A stretch of DNA of 42,209 nucleotides from Synergistaceae bacterium. Its GTDB lineage: Bacteria > Synergistota > Synergistia > Synergistales > Aminobacteriaceae. The notes under the pieces are model-generated. The model worked only from the letters and a program-made list of their open reading frames with translations. It ran no database searches and had not been told where the DNA came from. Location of the stretch: assembly GCA_017540085.1 (NCBI GenBank), contig JAFYBQ010000014.1:1-42209 (forward strand), read 5' to 3'. Positions 30,743 to 38,558 of the stretch are shown here, piece after piece; the first letter of the stretch is position 1; each line of letters opens with the position of its first letter. The position numbers were made by a program, and so were the translations under genes.

Positions 30743-31273
30743 CTGTTCAACGGCACAACAATAGTATGCGTGAGACGAGGAAACAGAGTCGCAATGGCGG
30801 GAGACGGACAAGTAACTCTAGGCTCACAGGTCATAAAGTCAGGAGCGAGGAAGGTCAGAAAACTTCTTGACGGAAAAATTCTGACCGGGTTCGCGGGTTC
30901 AACGGCTGACGCTATGACTCTGCTTGAGAAGTTCGAGGACTGCTTAGAGCAGGAGAAAGGCGACCTCATGCGCGGGGCTGTGAAGCTCGTCAAAGAATGG
31001 CGGCTCGACAAAGCATTACGCAGACTCGAAGCTATGATGCTTGCGGCGAACACTGAGACAACGTTACTCCTCAGCGGAGCTGGCGATGTCTTAGAGCCTG
31101 AAGGGGACGCGGCTTCTATCGGCTCCGGCTCAGGATATGCGCTTGCGGCGGCTCGTGCGCTTTGCGAGTCAACCGACAAAAGCCCGGAGGAAATCGCACG
31201 GCGTTCAATCGAGCTTGCGTCAGAAATCTGCATTTACACGAACAATCATATAATAGTCGAGGTACTAGAATAA
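30743..31273 (+). CDS. hslV: ATP-dependent protease HslV (ClpQ), CTG start
   Basis: HslV is the threonine-protease subunit of the HslUV complex. The homologous frame reads (M)[26 protein letters not shown], where the first Thr of TTIV is the catalytic nucleophile after removal of a short propeptide. The only codon that can start it is CTG at 30743, because TGA lies in frame three codons earlier. GGAAGGAA is nine bases upstream, which supports this start. A later GTG at 30770 would remove the active site. The rest ([32 protein letters not shown], then [15 protein letters not shown]) is normal, 176 aa. The TAA is two bases before hslU. Confidence 0.9.
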   Translation: MFNGTTIVCVRRGNRVAMAGDGQVTLGSQVIKSGARKVRKLLDGKILTGFAGSTADAMTLLEKFEDCLEQEKGDLMRGAVKLVKEWRLDKALRRLEAMMLAANTETTLLLSGAGDVLEPEGDAASIGSGSGYALAAARALCESTDKSPEEIARRSIELASEICIYTNNHIIVEVLE

Positions 31274-31275
31274 CA

Positions 31276-32727
31276 ATGACAACAGAAATCACAACAGAGA
31301 AAAAGACCCTCAATCCGGAATTAACTCCGGCGAAAATCATCGAACACCTTAACCGCTACATAGTCGGCCAGGACAAAGCAAAACGCTCCGTAGCAATCGC
31401 TCTCCGTAACAGAATCAGGCGGCGCGCCCTTCCTCCCGAAATGGCTCACGAGATTATGCCCAAGAATATTCTGATGGTAGGGCCTACGGGAGTCGGGAAA
31501 ACTGAAATCGCCCGCAGGCTTGCTACCCTGTCAAAAGCTCCGTTCGTGAAAGTAGAGGCCACGAAATTCACGGAAGTCGGCTACGTAGGCAGGGACGTTG
31601 AGACTATCATACGCGATCTCACAGAGTTTGCGGTCTCAATGGTACGCAAGCGAATGATTGAGGGAGTGCAGAAGCCCGCGCTTGAGAAGGCAGAGCAGAG
31701 ACTTCTTGACGCAATGCTCCCGAAGCCTGAGCGGAAATTCTCAATGCCCGACTTCATGAAGGCTTTTTCCGGCAAAGATGACGACGACAACAGCAACAAG
31801 GAAGAAGACCCCTCAGAGGCCGCCCTCGAACAGGAGAAGAACGAGAGAACCCGCAAAAGATTCCTCAAGATGATGAGGGAAGGAAAACTTGACGACCGCG
31901 AAGTAGAGATAGAAATCAACGACAGCACATCGCCGATTTCAGTCTTTGGCGCACCCGGAGTCGATATTATGGGCATGGGCATAAATATCAACGAAATGTT
32001 AGGCGGGATTATGCCCAAGAAGACAAAAAAACGCAGCATGAAGGTGAAAGAGGCACTCAGAATCCTTCAGCAGGAGGAAGCAGAGAAGCTCATTGACACC
32101 GAGGCCATGTCAAAAGAAGCGTTAGACCTGGCGCAGGAAGATGGGATAGTGTTTCTTGACGAGATCGACAAAGTTGTCGTGAAGGGAGGATCATCACACG
32201 GCCCGGACGTTAGCCGCGAGGGAGTACAGCGGGACTTGCTGCCCATCGTTGAAGGCTCTGTGGTTCAGACACGCTACGGCCCCGTGAGGACGGATCATAT
32301 ACTGTTCATTGCCGCCGGAGCTTTCAGCGGGGTGAAGCCGTCAGACCTTATCCCCGAATTGCAGGGGCGATTCCCGATTCGCGTTGAGCTTGAGCCGCTG
32401 ACAATCGAGAACTTACAGCGGATACTGACTGAGCCGGAGAACAGTTTGATTCGACAGTACGAGGCGTTAATATCGACAGAAGGCACAGAGCTGACTTTCA
32501 CGGACGAGGCGACTCAGGAAATCGCAAAACTTGCCCACAAAATGAACTCCGAAATGGAAGACATCGGAGCGCGCCGGCTTCATACCATGATGGAGCAATT
32601 GCTAGAGGAAATCAGCTTCAGCGTCTCAGACATGGCCGAGGAGAAAATCGAAATCACAGGCGAAATGGTGAAGGAAAAACTTTCGTCCCTTGTCGAAAAC
32701 CGCGACATACGCCGCTACCTGCTGTAG
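31276..32727 (+). CDS. hslU: HslU (ClpY) AAA+ unfoldase
   Basis: HslU unfolds substrates and feeds them to HslV. From the ATG at 31276 (2 nt after hslV) the protein has 483 residues: LTPAKIIEHLNRYIVGQDKAKRSVAIALRNR, Walker A GPTGVGKTE (69-77), and the pore-region KVEATKFTEVGYVGRDVE. A charged insertion (I domain, about 130-240, with a DDDDNSNKEED-like acidic run) follows, then Walker B GIVFLDEIDK, a sensor region and the C-terminal RDIRRYLL tail that docks into HslV. The family's typical C-terminus is kept. A longer frame opens upstream at 31162 but lies inside hslV. Confidence 0.96.
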   Translation: MTTEITTEKKTLNPELTPAKIIEHLNRYIVGQDKAKRSVAIALRNRIRRRALPPEMAHEIMPKNILMVGPTGVGKTEIARRLATLSKAPFVKVEATKFTEVGYVGRDVETIIRDLTEFAVSMVRKRMIEGVQKPALEKAEQRLLDAMLPKPERKFSMPDFMKAFSGKDDDDNSNKEEDPSEAALEQEKNERTRKRFLKMMREGKLDDREVEIEINDSTSPISVFGAPGVDIMGMGININEMLGGIMPKKTKKRSMKVKEALRILQQEEAEKLIDTEAMSKEALDLAQEDGIVFLDEIDKVVVKGGSSHGPDVSREGVQRDLLPIVEGSVVQTRYGPVRTDHILFIAAGAFSGVKPSDLIPELQGRFPIRVELEPLTIENLQRILTEPENSLIRQYEALISTEGTELTFTDEATQEIAKLAHKMNSEMEDIGARRLHTMMEQLLEEISFSVSDMAEEKIEITGEMVKEKLSSLVENRDIRRYLL

Positions 32728-32743
32728 GAGGAGTGATTCAGAA

Positions 32744-33535
32744 ATGGTTGACGCGCTGAATGAGCTTCTGAAGAAAACGCGCAGGGTTGGCCGTGCGTTT
32801 CAGGCGAAAAGGGAGGGCGAGCCGCTGAATTATTATCACCTCGCCGAAATGCTGTCGGAGTTTTCCACCGCAAATGTGTATATTGTCGACAAGTCCGGGC
32901 ATCTCTTGGGTTATCACTGGCTGCCCGATTACACGTCAAAAGCACTGTCGGAAAGTTTCCGTGACGGAGTAATGCCGGATGAGTTTGTCGTGAGAATGAA
33001 CCGCTGCCGGGACTCTGAGATTCACGACGAGGACGCGCCATTGTTCGATGATGATTACGAGGGAGAGAAGCCCGAAAAGCATTTGATGTATGTCCCTGTT
33101 ATCGGGGCTGGTGCTGAGAGGCTCGGAACGATAATGCTTGTGCGGGAAAAATCGCCGTTCCATGTTGAAGACATACTGCTTGCCGAATATCTCGGAATGC
33201 TGGCGGGAATTGAAATCCTCAACGAGCGCGCCAAAGTCTTGGAGGAGACAGCAAGAAGCCGGCTTAGTGTGCAGATGGCTATGCGGGCTTTGTCGTATTC
33301 GGAGCTTGAGAGCATGAAGCATATCATAGCCGAACTGCGCGGGCCGGAAGGTGTTGCGATTGCGTCAAGAGTCGCTGACAGAGTCGGGGTAACGAGAAGC
33401 GTTATCGTGAACGCACTGCGGAAACTTGAGAGTGCCGGATTGATTGAGAGCAGGAGTCTTGGCATGAAGGGGACGTACATAAAGATTCTGAGTCCGTTCC
33501 TGCTTGAGTATCTCGACAGGCCGAAAGGTGATTGA
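32744..33535 (+). CDS. codY: GTP- and branched-chain-amino-acid-responsive regulator CodY
   Basis: CodY is a global repressor that senses nutrient state through branched-chain amino acids and GTP. The 263-residue protein has an N-terminal GAF domain (about 1-150; LNYYHLAEMLSEFSTANVYIVDKSGHLLGY) and a long linker helix. Its winged helix includes ASRVADRVGVTRSVIVNALRKLESAGLIESRSLGMKGTYIKI, almost the Bacillus text. The ATG at 32744 has AGGAGG twelve bases upstream, overlapping the hslU end. The order hslV-hslU-codY repeats the Bacillus clpQ-clpY-codY operon without the recombinase xerC in front. A terminator follows. Confidence 0.95.
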   Translation: MVDALNELLKKTRRVGRAFQAKREGEPLNYYHLAEMLSEFSTANVYIVDKSGHLLGYHWLPDYTSKALSESFRDGVMPDEFVVRMNRCRDSEIHDEDAPLFDDDYEGEKPEKHLMYVPVIGAGAERLGTIMLVREKSPFHVEDILLAEYLGMLAGIEILNERAKVLEETARSRLSVQMAMRALSYSELESMKHIIAELRGPEGVAIASRVADRVGVTRSVIVNALRKLESAGLIESRSLGMKGTYIKILSPFLLEYLDRPKGD

Positions 33536-33556
33536 CGCTGACTGAGAATTAAGAGA

Positions 33557-33583
33557 CCGGGAGAATAATTCCCGGCCTTTTTT
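33557..33583 (+). terminator. Intrinsic terminator of the hslVU-codY operon
   Basis: CCGGGA (33557-33562) pairs with TCCCGG (33570-33575) around a 7-nt loop, followed by CCTTTTTT. A wider AAGAGAC/GTCTCTT pairing encloses it. It lies 22 bases after the codY stop. Confidence 0.85.
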
Positions 33584-33599
33584 GTCTCTTCACACACAC

Positions 33600-33635
33600 A
33601 AAAAAACAGGCGGGGGAAAATTTCTCCCTCACCTG
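33600..33635 (-). terminator. Intrinsic terminator of the chemoreceptor gene
   Basis: On the minus strand CAGGTGAGGGA pairs with TCCCCCGCCTG (one mismatch, one G-U), followed by TTTTTTT. It sits 20 bases after the chemoreceptor stop, back to back with the codY terminator. Confidence 0.8.
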
Positions 33636-33654
33636 CTGTAACTGTCCCTGAAGT

Positions 33655-35832
33655 TTACGCTTTCTTCTTGGCTGGCGCAGCTGCCTTCGCGGGAAGTGCC
33701 TTGCGTGATGAGCTGCTCTTCTTTGTGGCTCCCTCATCCTCAATGTGGAACTGTGAAAGGGCTTCCGTAATGCTCTCAACAAGACCGGTCTGATCAACTG
33801 CTCCCGTTGCGGCCCTCTCTGCGATTAATGCGGTCTCGTCCATGTCATTCTTGATGCTTTCGAGGTTCTCAAGAATTTCTGTCGTGGCCTTCGTTACGTT
33901 GTCGATTCCGGCGGCTATCTCACGGCTTGAGGCGGCCTGCTCCTGTGCGACTGCGGCGATGTTCTGTATACGGTCATTCGCTTTGTCGATCTGCCCGATT
34001 GCCTCGGCGAGTGAATCCTGCGCCCCGTTTGCTTTCTCGGTCGTCTCGTCAAGCAAAACTGCTGTCTCATCGCTTGATGTCTTTGTCTCTCTCACACTGA
34101 GCTGTAATGACTCAATCAGCCCCCGGACATTCTCAGCGGCGCGGCTTGAGTCCTCAGCAAGTTTTCTGACTGACTCGGCGACAACCGCGAATCCTCTTCC
34201 GGCCTCACCTGCTCTTGCGGCCTCGATTGCGGCGTTCAGTGCAAGAAGGTTAGTCTGATCTGCTATTGACGTAATTTCGCCGATGAACTCGGAAATCTTG
34301 TTGGAGTTTTCGACAAGCTCCTGCAATTTTTCTCCGCTTTCTTTCGTCTTCTTCTGGAGGATTACGATGTTTGCGATTGCCTCTTTAACCGTGTCGACCG
34401 CATTCCCTGTTACCGTTGTCATGTTGGAGATGAACTCGGCGCAGTCTGTCGCTGCCTGTGCGCTTGTCATTGAGGCGGCTGACATTTCCTCTGTTCCTGC
34501 ATTGGACTCCTGGAGCGATGACGCGTTGCCCTCCATGAGCTTGACGACATTGGCGACATTGGAGCGCACGTTGTTGGCATACTCGGTGTTCTTTGTCGCG
34601 TCTTCCTTCATGTTTGCTGAAGTTTCGTGGCTCTGAATTGCGAGTCCGCGAATGTCCCCGATTGCGGTGCTGAGTGAGGCGAACATTTCCGACAGAGCAT
34701 CGCCCAGATTGCCGAGTTCGTCTTTGCCCTCGTAGCGGAAATCAGCGCGGGTAATTGCCATTTCTCCGTTGCTGGCTTCCTTGCAGAGTTCAACAACACG
34801 CCCAAGAGGAGTCGAGATTGATTTTGCGATATACAGCGCGATACCAATGCCCAATATGATAGCGACAGCCGCCAGTGAGATAACAAGCGTCATTGTGCTT
34901 CCGAGCGAGTCATTAACGCCCTGCGACAAGCTGACTATTCTGCTTGTGCCTGCGTCCGTTATCTTGTTTGTTATGTTCACGAGGTTGAGTCCGTCACCAA
35001 GCAAAGTCGCGAACATTGGTTCAGTCTGCGTAAAGGAGTTGAGAACATCATTAAAGCCGTTTTTCAGCGTTGTGAATGTCCCGCGCCCGGCCGTCATAAG
35101 GTCTCTGATCTCCTTCATCGTTGAGCTTTCGTAGAATCTGTTGTACTGGTTCTCGCCGTTCACAAGCTGCTGCACGATGTCATTCATCATTTTTGCGTCC
35201 CTTGTGTCGAGTGCGACCGCGTAATTTCTCGCTGTTACTGCAAACGCTGTAGTGAGAGCTTCGGCCTGCCTTATGCGGTTGATGTATGTCTCCATGCTCG
35301 TGCCTTCAAGATTTGTCTTGAGCTGGCTGAGTGTTACTTGGTACTGCATATCTACAACGCTCGTAAGAAGGTCTATCATCTTGTCGATTTCCTTGTTGAG
35401 TGTGTTGGAGACCGTGCGCTTTGTGCGAATCATCTGATATACCTTGTTTGCTGTGGAGTTGGCGTTGCGTAAAATCCGCTCCATTTCCGGAAGGTTTTCA
35501 GACAAAGTTACGAGTGAGGAATCCTGCGCGTACATCTGCTTCCCGCTGTCTATGAGCGTCTGAAGCCCGGACAAGAAATTCTGTAGCCTGTCTATGTCTT
35601 CATCGCTTTCTGAGAACTTCAAATCCCTGACACATGCCCGTATCCAGCTTATCTGGTTGGTGAGCTTGACTGCAAGTGTTACTGTAGTGTCAACAACCTT
35701 CTGAAGGTAGGCAACATCCGACTGAACTGCTGAAATGCTCGTCCATGAGAAGAAGACAGCAACGCCGAAAAGCGCAAGGACAATCCCGAATCCTATTGTG
35801 AGCTTGCCCGTGATCTTGAAATTGTTTAACAT
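33655..35832 (-). CDS. Methyl-accepting chemotaxis protein
   Basis: A 725-residue transmembrane chemoreceptor. It has a first membrane helix (about 10-30, [16 protein letters not shown]), a large helical periplasmic sensor region (about 31-310, four-helix-bundle-like, no cache motif recognised) and a second helix (about 318-340, [19 protein letters not shown]). A HAMP domain (to about 395) precedes a long coiled-coil signalling domain with the hairpin tip [48 protein letters not shown]. The C-terminus is unusual: a Ser/Ala/Lys-rich tail ([22 protein letters not shown]) rather than a CheR-binding pentapeptide. The ligand is unknown. It stands as a single gene with its own terminator, apart from the flagellar operon. 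Confidence 0.94.
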   Translation of the reverse strand: MLNNFKITGKLTIGFGIVLALFGVAVFFSWTSISAVQSDVAYLQKVVDTTVTLAVKLTNQISWIRACVRDLKFSESDEDIDRLQNFLSGLQTLIDSGKQMYAQDSSLVTLSENLPEMERILRNANSTANKVYQMIRTKRTVSNTLNKEIDKMIDLLTSVVDMQYQVTLSQLKTNLEGTSMETYINRIRQAEALTTAFAVTARNYAVALDTRDAKMMNDIVQQLVNGENQYNRFYESSTMKEIRDLMTAGRGTFTTLKNGFNDVLNSFTQTEPMFATLLGDGLNLVNITNKITDAGTSRIVSLSQGVNDSLGSTMTLVISLAAVAIILGIGIALYIAKSISTPLGRVVELCKEASNGEMAITRADFRYEGKDELGNLGDALSEMFASLSTAIGDIRGLAIQSHETSANMKEDATKNTEYANNVRSNVANVVKLMEGNASSLQESNAGTEEMSAASMTSAQAATDCAEFISNMTTVTGNAVDTVKEAIANIVILQKKTKESGEKLQELVENSNKISEFIGEITSIADQTNLLALNAAIEAARAGEAGRGFAVVAESVRKLAEDSSRAAENVRGLIESLQLSVRETKTSSDETAVLLDETTEKANGAQDSLAEAIGQIDKANDRIQNIAAVAQEQAASSREIAAGIDNVTKATTEILENLESIKNDMDETALIAERAATGAVDQTGLVESITEALSQFHIEDEGATKKSSSSRKALPAKAAAPAKKKA

Positions 35833-35905
35833 GAAAATTTTTCTCTCCTGTAGTGAAATTTTTTGTGATATGAAAACGGATACCCTTTAGCGCGACATGA
35901 AAGCG

Positions 35906-36472
35906 TTATCCTTCAGGGGCAATCCCCTCCTTAGCCATGAGCCACGAGAGAGCCGCAAAAGTCTTCGAGTCCCGTATTTTTCCCTCACGTATCATTTTCG
36001 GCACGTCAGACAGCTTCACTTCACTGACTGAAACATTTTCGTCCTCATCCTGCGGAAGCGATGACCGTTCGAGTCCCTCAGCAAGATACAGCGTGAAAAT
36101 CTCCGTGCAGAATCCCGGCGAGGCGTAAAACTCCCCTATTCGGTGAAGCTCAGAGGCTTTGACGTTCAGCTCCTCTTGCATTTCGCGTTCGGCGGCCTGG
36201 GCTGGATTCTCTCCCGGCTCAATGAGTCCCGCGCAAATTTCGAGGGTCTCCTCATGCACGGCGTAACGGTACTGCCTCACAAGAAGGACTGTTTTCCTGT
36301 CGGTGAACGCTATCATTCCTACGGCGGGTTTGTGTTCGACAACTTCCCGCGAGGCGTGATGCCCTGAAGGTGTCAGAACCTCATCGCAGCGGACGCTCAA
36401 TATTTTCCCGTCAAAGATTCGGTTCTCTTTAACGCAGACTTCTTCAATGCTGGATTTTTTTCCCTGCGGCAT
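35906..36472 (-). CDS. NUDIX hydrolase, ADP-ribose pyrophosphatase type
   Basis: I place the start at ATG 36472 (MPQGKKSSIEE), with AGGTG five bases upstream; the open frame continues further up to 36532 without a site. The 188-residue protein has the NUDIX box GX5EX7REXXEEXG-like sequence at residues 82-104 (GLIEPGENPAQAAEREMQEELNV), preceded by VVEHKPAVGMIAF and VLLVRQYRYAVHEETLEICAG. This text is typical of NudF-type ADP-ribose pyrophosphatases that recycle or detoxify ADP-ribose. It is the last gene after def-fmt, 56 nt downstream of fmt. Confidence 0.9.
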   Translation of the reverse strand: MPQGKKSSIEEVCVKENRIFDGKILSVRCDEVLTPSGHHASREVVEHKPAVGMIAFTDRKTVLLVRQYRYAVHEETLEICAGLIEPGENPAQAAEREMQEELNVKASELHRIGEFYASPGFCTEIFTLYLAEGLERSSLPQDEDENVSVSEVKLSDVPKMIREGKIRDSKTFAALSWLMAKEGIAPEG

Positions 36473-36528
36473 AAGAACACCTGCCCTTTTCTGTTTGCTG
36501 TGAATTTCCGTAATTATAGCGCATATCC

Positions 36529-37428
36529 TCAAACTTTACACAATTTGAGCCGGAGTCCTGCTGACCATTCGCGCCCGGTCATTTTCCTTTTTCCCTCGCT
36601 CTGTACCTCGCACAATTCAACGCCGAAATCAGCGCACATCACAACGGGATTGCCCTCCGTTTTCACGACATGGCCGCATTCCCCCGAAATATCACGCCTC
36701 ACGCAGGCACGCCAGATTTTGACCCTCTTCCCGCCGATGACAGCATAAGCACCGCCGGACATGTCAAGAGCGCGGACAGTGTTCACGAACTTCAACGCCG
36801 AGTCCGTGAATGACAGCGCAAATTCTGACTTCTCTAATTTCGGGGCGTATGTCGCTTTCGAGTCATCCTGCGGGGAAAATGTCATCTCACCTTTCAGAGC
36901 CTCGCACGCAATCTCACTCCCAATTTCAGCAAGCCTCGTGTAAAGGTCTGACGCATTCTCGGACGGGTCAATGTCAATTTCTGACTGAGCTAGAATTTTC
37001 CCTGCGTCCATTCCCGCCGACAGCCTGAACACCGTAACGCCCGTATGAGTCCTCCCGTCAAGCAATGCCCGCTGAACAGGTGCCGCCCCGCGGTATTCCG
37101 GCAATAATGACGGGTGAATGTTCAGGCACATGCGCGACAAAAACGGCTCGCGTATAATCTGCCCAAAGTCCACCACAAATATAATGTCAGGATTCTCAGC
37201 CTCCAACGCGGAAATTAATTCGTGATTCTCGGTGAGCTTCCCTGTTCTTGTTACTGTGAGTCCGAGATTGCCCGCTGTGATTTCGACAGGGGAAGGATTT
37301 TCGCGGCTGTTCCTGCCTGAACGAGTCGGATTTCCCGTGATGATTCTGGTGAAAGTGAGTCCCCTCCGCGTGAGTCCCTCAAGACATAGCGAGGCAAATT
37401 GCCCCGTGCCTGTGTACCATATATTCAC
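36529..37428 (-). CDS. fmt: Methionyl-tRNA formyltransferase
   Basis: Fmt formylates initiator Met-tRNA using 10-formyl-tetrahydrofolate. The 299-residue protein has the N-terminal Rossmann-like formyltransferase domain (IWYTGTGQFASLCLEGL; the family usually has GTP-FA). Its catalytic motifs include NIHPSLLPEYRGAAPVQRALLDG and TGVTVFRLSAGMDAGKIL. It then has a shorter C-terminal OB-like domain (from about residue 205: ALDMSGGAYAVIGGKRVKIW). The GTG start directly adjoins the def stop codon, so the pair is coupled. It is slightly shorter than E. coli Fmt (315). Confidence 0.93.
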   Translation of the reverse strand: MNIWYTGTGQFASLCLEGLTRRGLTFTRIITGNPTRSGRNSRENPSPVEITAGNLGLTVTRTGKLTENHELISALEAENPDIIFVVDFGQIIREPFLSRMCLNIHPSLLPEYRGAAPVQRALLDGRTHTGVTVFRLSAGMDAGKILAQSEIDIDPSENASDLYTRLAEIGSEIACEALKGEMTFSPQDDSKATYAPKLEKSEFALSFTDSALKFVNTVRALDMSGGAYAVIGGKRVKIWRACVRRDISGECGHVVKTEGNPVVMCADFGVELCEVQSEGKRKMTGREWSAGLRLKLCKV

Positions 37429-37941
37429 CTAGAAATGCCCCCCGGTATGTTTGGCGGCCTTCTTCTTGATGGCGTTGCGCTTTAGGTTCGACAGGTAATC
37501 AATGAAAAGTTTTCCCGACAAGTGATCCATTTCGTGAAGGAATGCCCGCGCCGTGTAGCCCTCGCCCTCAAATGTTACTGTCTCCCCGTTAAGGTCATTG
37601 GACTCGATTTTCACCCACTGAGGCCGGACGATGTTGGCATAAATTCCCGGAAAACTGAGACAGCCTTCTTCACCTTCCTGAATGCCTTTCTGATCTATGA
37701 CTCTGGGATTGATTAGCACGTAGCTTTTTCCGTCATATTCGACAACGGCAATTTTCTTGAGGACTCCGACTTGAGGCGCGGCGAGTCCGACTCCGTCATG
37801 AACACGCATTGACGAGAACAAAACTTTAACGAAGTCCGCTAATCCCTCGTCAAAAACTGTAACAGGCTCTGAAATTTTCTTCAGCACGGGATCAGGGTAC
37901 TTCCTTATTTCTAGGATGCCCGATGATGATTCAGATGTCAA
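37429..37941 (-). CDS. def: Peptide deformylase
   Basis: Def removes the formyl group from new N-termini, the partner activity of Fmt. The 170-residue enzyme has all three family motifs: GVGLAAPQVG, EEGCLSFPG (metal-ligand Cys) and the metal-binding HEMDH in AFLHEMDHLSGKLF. The start is a TTG at 37941 with GGGAG eleven bases upstream; the nearby GTG is out of frame. It is the first gene of def-fmt-NUDIX, divergent from ctsR. The C-terminus is basic (KRNAIKKKAAKHTGG). Confidence 0.95.
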   Translation of the reverse strand: MTSESSSGILEIRKYPDPVLKKISEPVTVFDEGLADFVKVLFSSMRVHDGVGLAAPQVGVLKKIAVVEYDGKSYVLINPRVIDQKGIQEGEEGCLSFPGIYANIVRPQWVKIESNDLNGETVTFEGEGYTARAFLHEMDHLSGKLFIDYLSNLKRNAIKKKAAKHTGGHF

Positions 37942-37996
37942 ATTTTTTCACGCTCCCTTGAATTTTATGCCGACAATTTTATGTGATTAGGGCTAA

Positions 37997-38041
37997 TAGT
38001 CAATTTGCGCGGTTGATTATGATTGACCTATCAAATATAAT
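37997..38041 (+). promoter_or_regulatory. ctsR-clpC promoter with candidate CtsR operator
   Basis: TTGATT (38013-38018), a 17-base spacer and TATAAT (38036-38041) form a good promoter for ctsR-clpC. On the opposite strand the same DNA reads GGTCAAT-CAT-AATCAAC. This partly matches the CtsR operator (two GGTCAAA heptads spaced by three bases): 6 of 7 in the first heptad and 4 of 7 in the second. A further GTCAAT occurs around 37999. Negative autoregulation, as in Bacillus, is therefore likely but not proven. Confidence 0.55.
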
Positions 38042-38083
38042 GCGGCTCGTAAAAATTCCATTGACACAAAGCAGGTGATTCAG

Positions 38084-38557
38084 TTGCAGAATTTATCACA
38101 CGACATAGAGACATACATACTAGGCTTGCTTGAGGACGAGGACGAAAATTTTATCAGTCTCAGGCGCAAAGAGCTTGCCGAAATGTTTGAGTGCGTTCCG
38201 AGTCAGATAAATTACGTTCTCCGCAGCAGGTTCACGCCGGAGCAGGGCTATCTGACAGAGAGCAGGAGGGGTGAGCATGGCTACATAAAAATCTTCAGGA
38301 TAACCTGCGAGAAGACAAGCGAAAAACTCAGGCACATCAACGAAATTATAGGCAATGAGATAACGTACAGGGGAGCGCGGAAATTATTGGCGACATTGCA
38401 GGACAGGGGAATGATTACGGGGCGGGAGCGTCTGATTATCGAGGTGGCATTGAAATATATCACCGACTCCGGCCATGACGAAGACACACAAGAGACTGCA
38501 TACCTTCTCAAAAACATGCTGGGCGGTCTCATGAAAGCACAGGGAGGACAAATATAA
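38084..38557 (+). CDS. ctsR: CtsR-family heat-shock repressor
   Basis: CtsR represses clp genes until heat or protein damage inactivates it. I prefer the TTG at 38084 (MQNLSHDIETYILGLL), with AGGTG six bases upstream, to the GTG at 38075 that forms part of that site. The 157-residue protein has the winged-helix N-terminal domain (RRKELAEMFECVPSQINYVLRSRFTPEQGYLTESRRGEHGYIKI) with the glycine-rich wing RRGEHGYI, and the four-helix C-terminal domain (from about 90). It is followed 1 nt later by clpC. No mcsA or mcsB lies between them, unlike in Bacillus. Confidence 0.94.
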   Translation: MQNLSHDIETYILGLLEDEDENFISLRRKELAEMFECVPSQINYVLRSRFTPEQGYLTESRRGEHGYIKIFRITCEKTSEKLRHINEIIGNEITYRGARKLLATLQDRGMITGRERLIIEVALKYITDSGHDEDTQETAYLLKNMLGGLMKAQGGQI

Positions 38558-38558
38558 C

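Noticed and set aside
30655-31233. 192-codon minus-strand frame opposite hslV
   Set aside because: It is antisense to a conserved gene, Ser/Ala-rich by codon shadow, with no ribosome site.
30770-31273. HslV starting at GTG 30770
   Set aside because: It would delete the catalytic Thr and the conserved TTIVCVRR start, which are clearly encoded in frame upstream.
33055-33597. 180-codon minus-strand frame opposite codY
   Set aside because: It is the antisense shadow of CodY, and it runs through the codY terminator.
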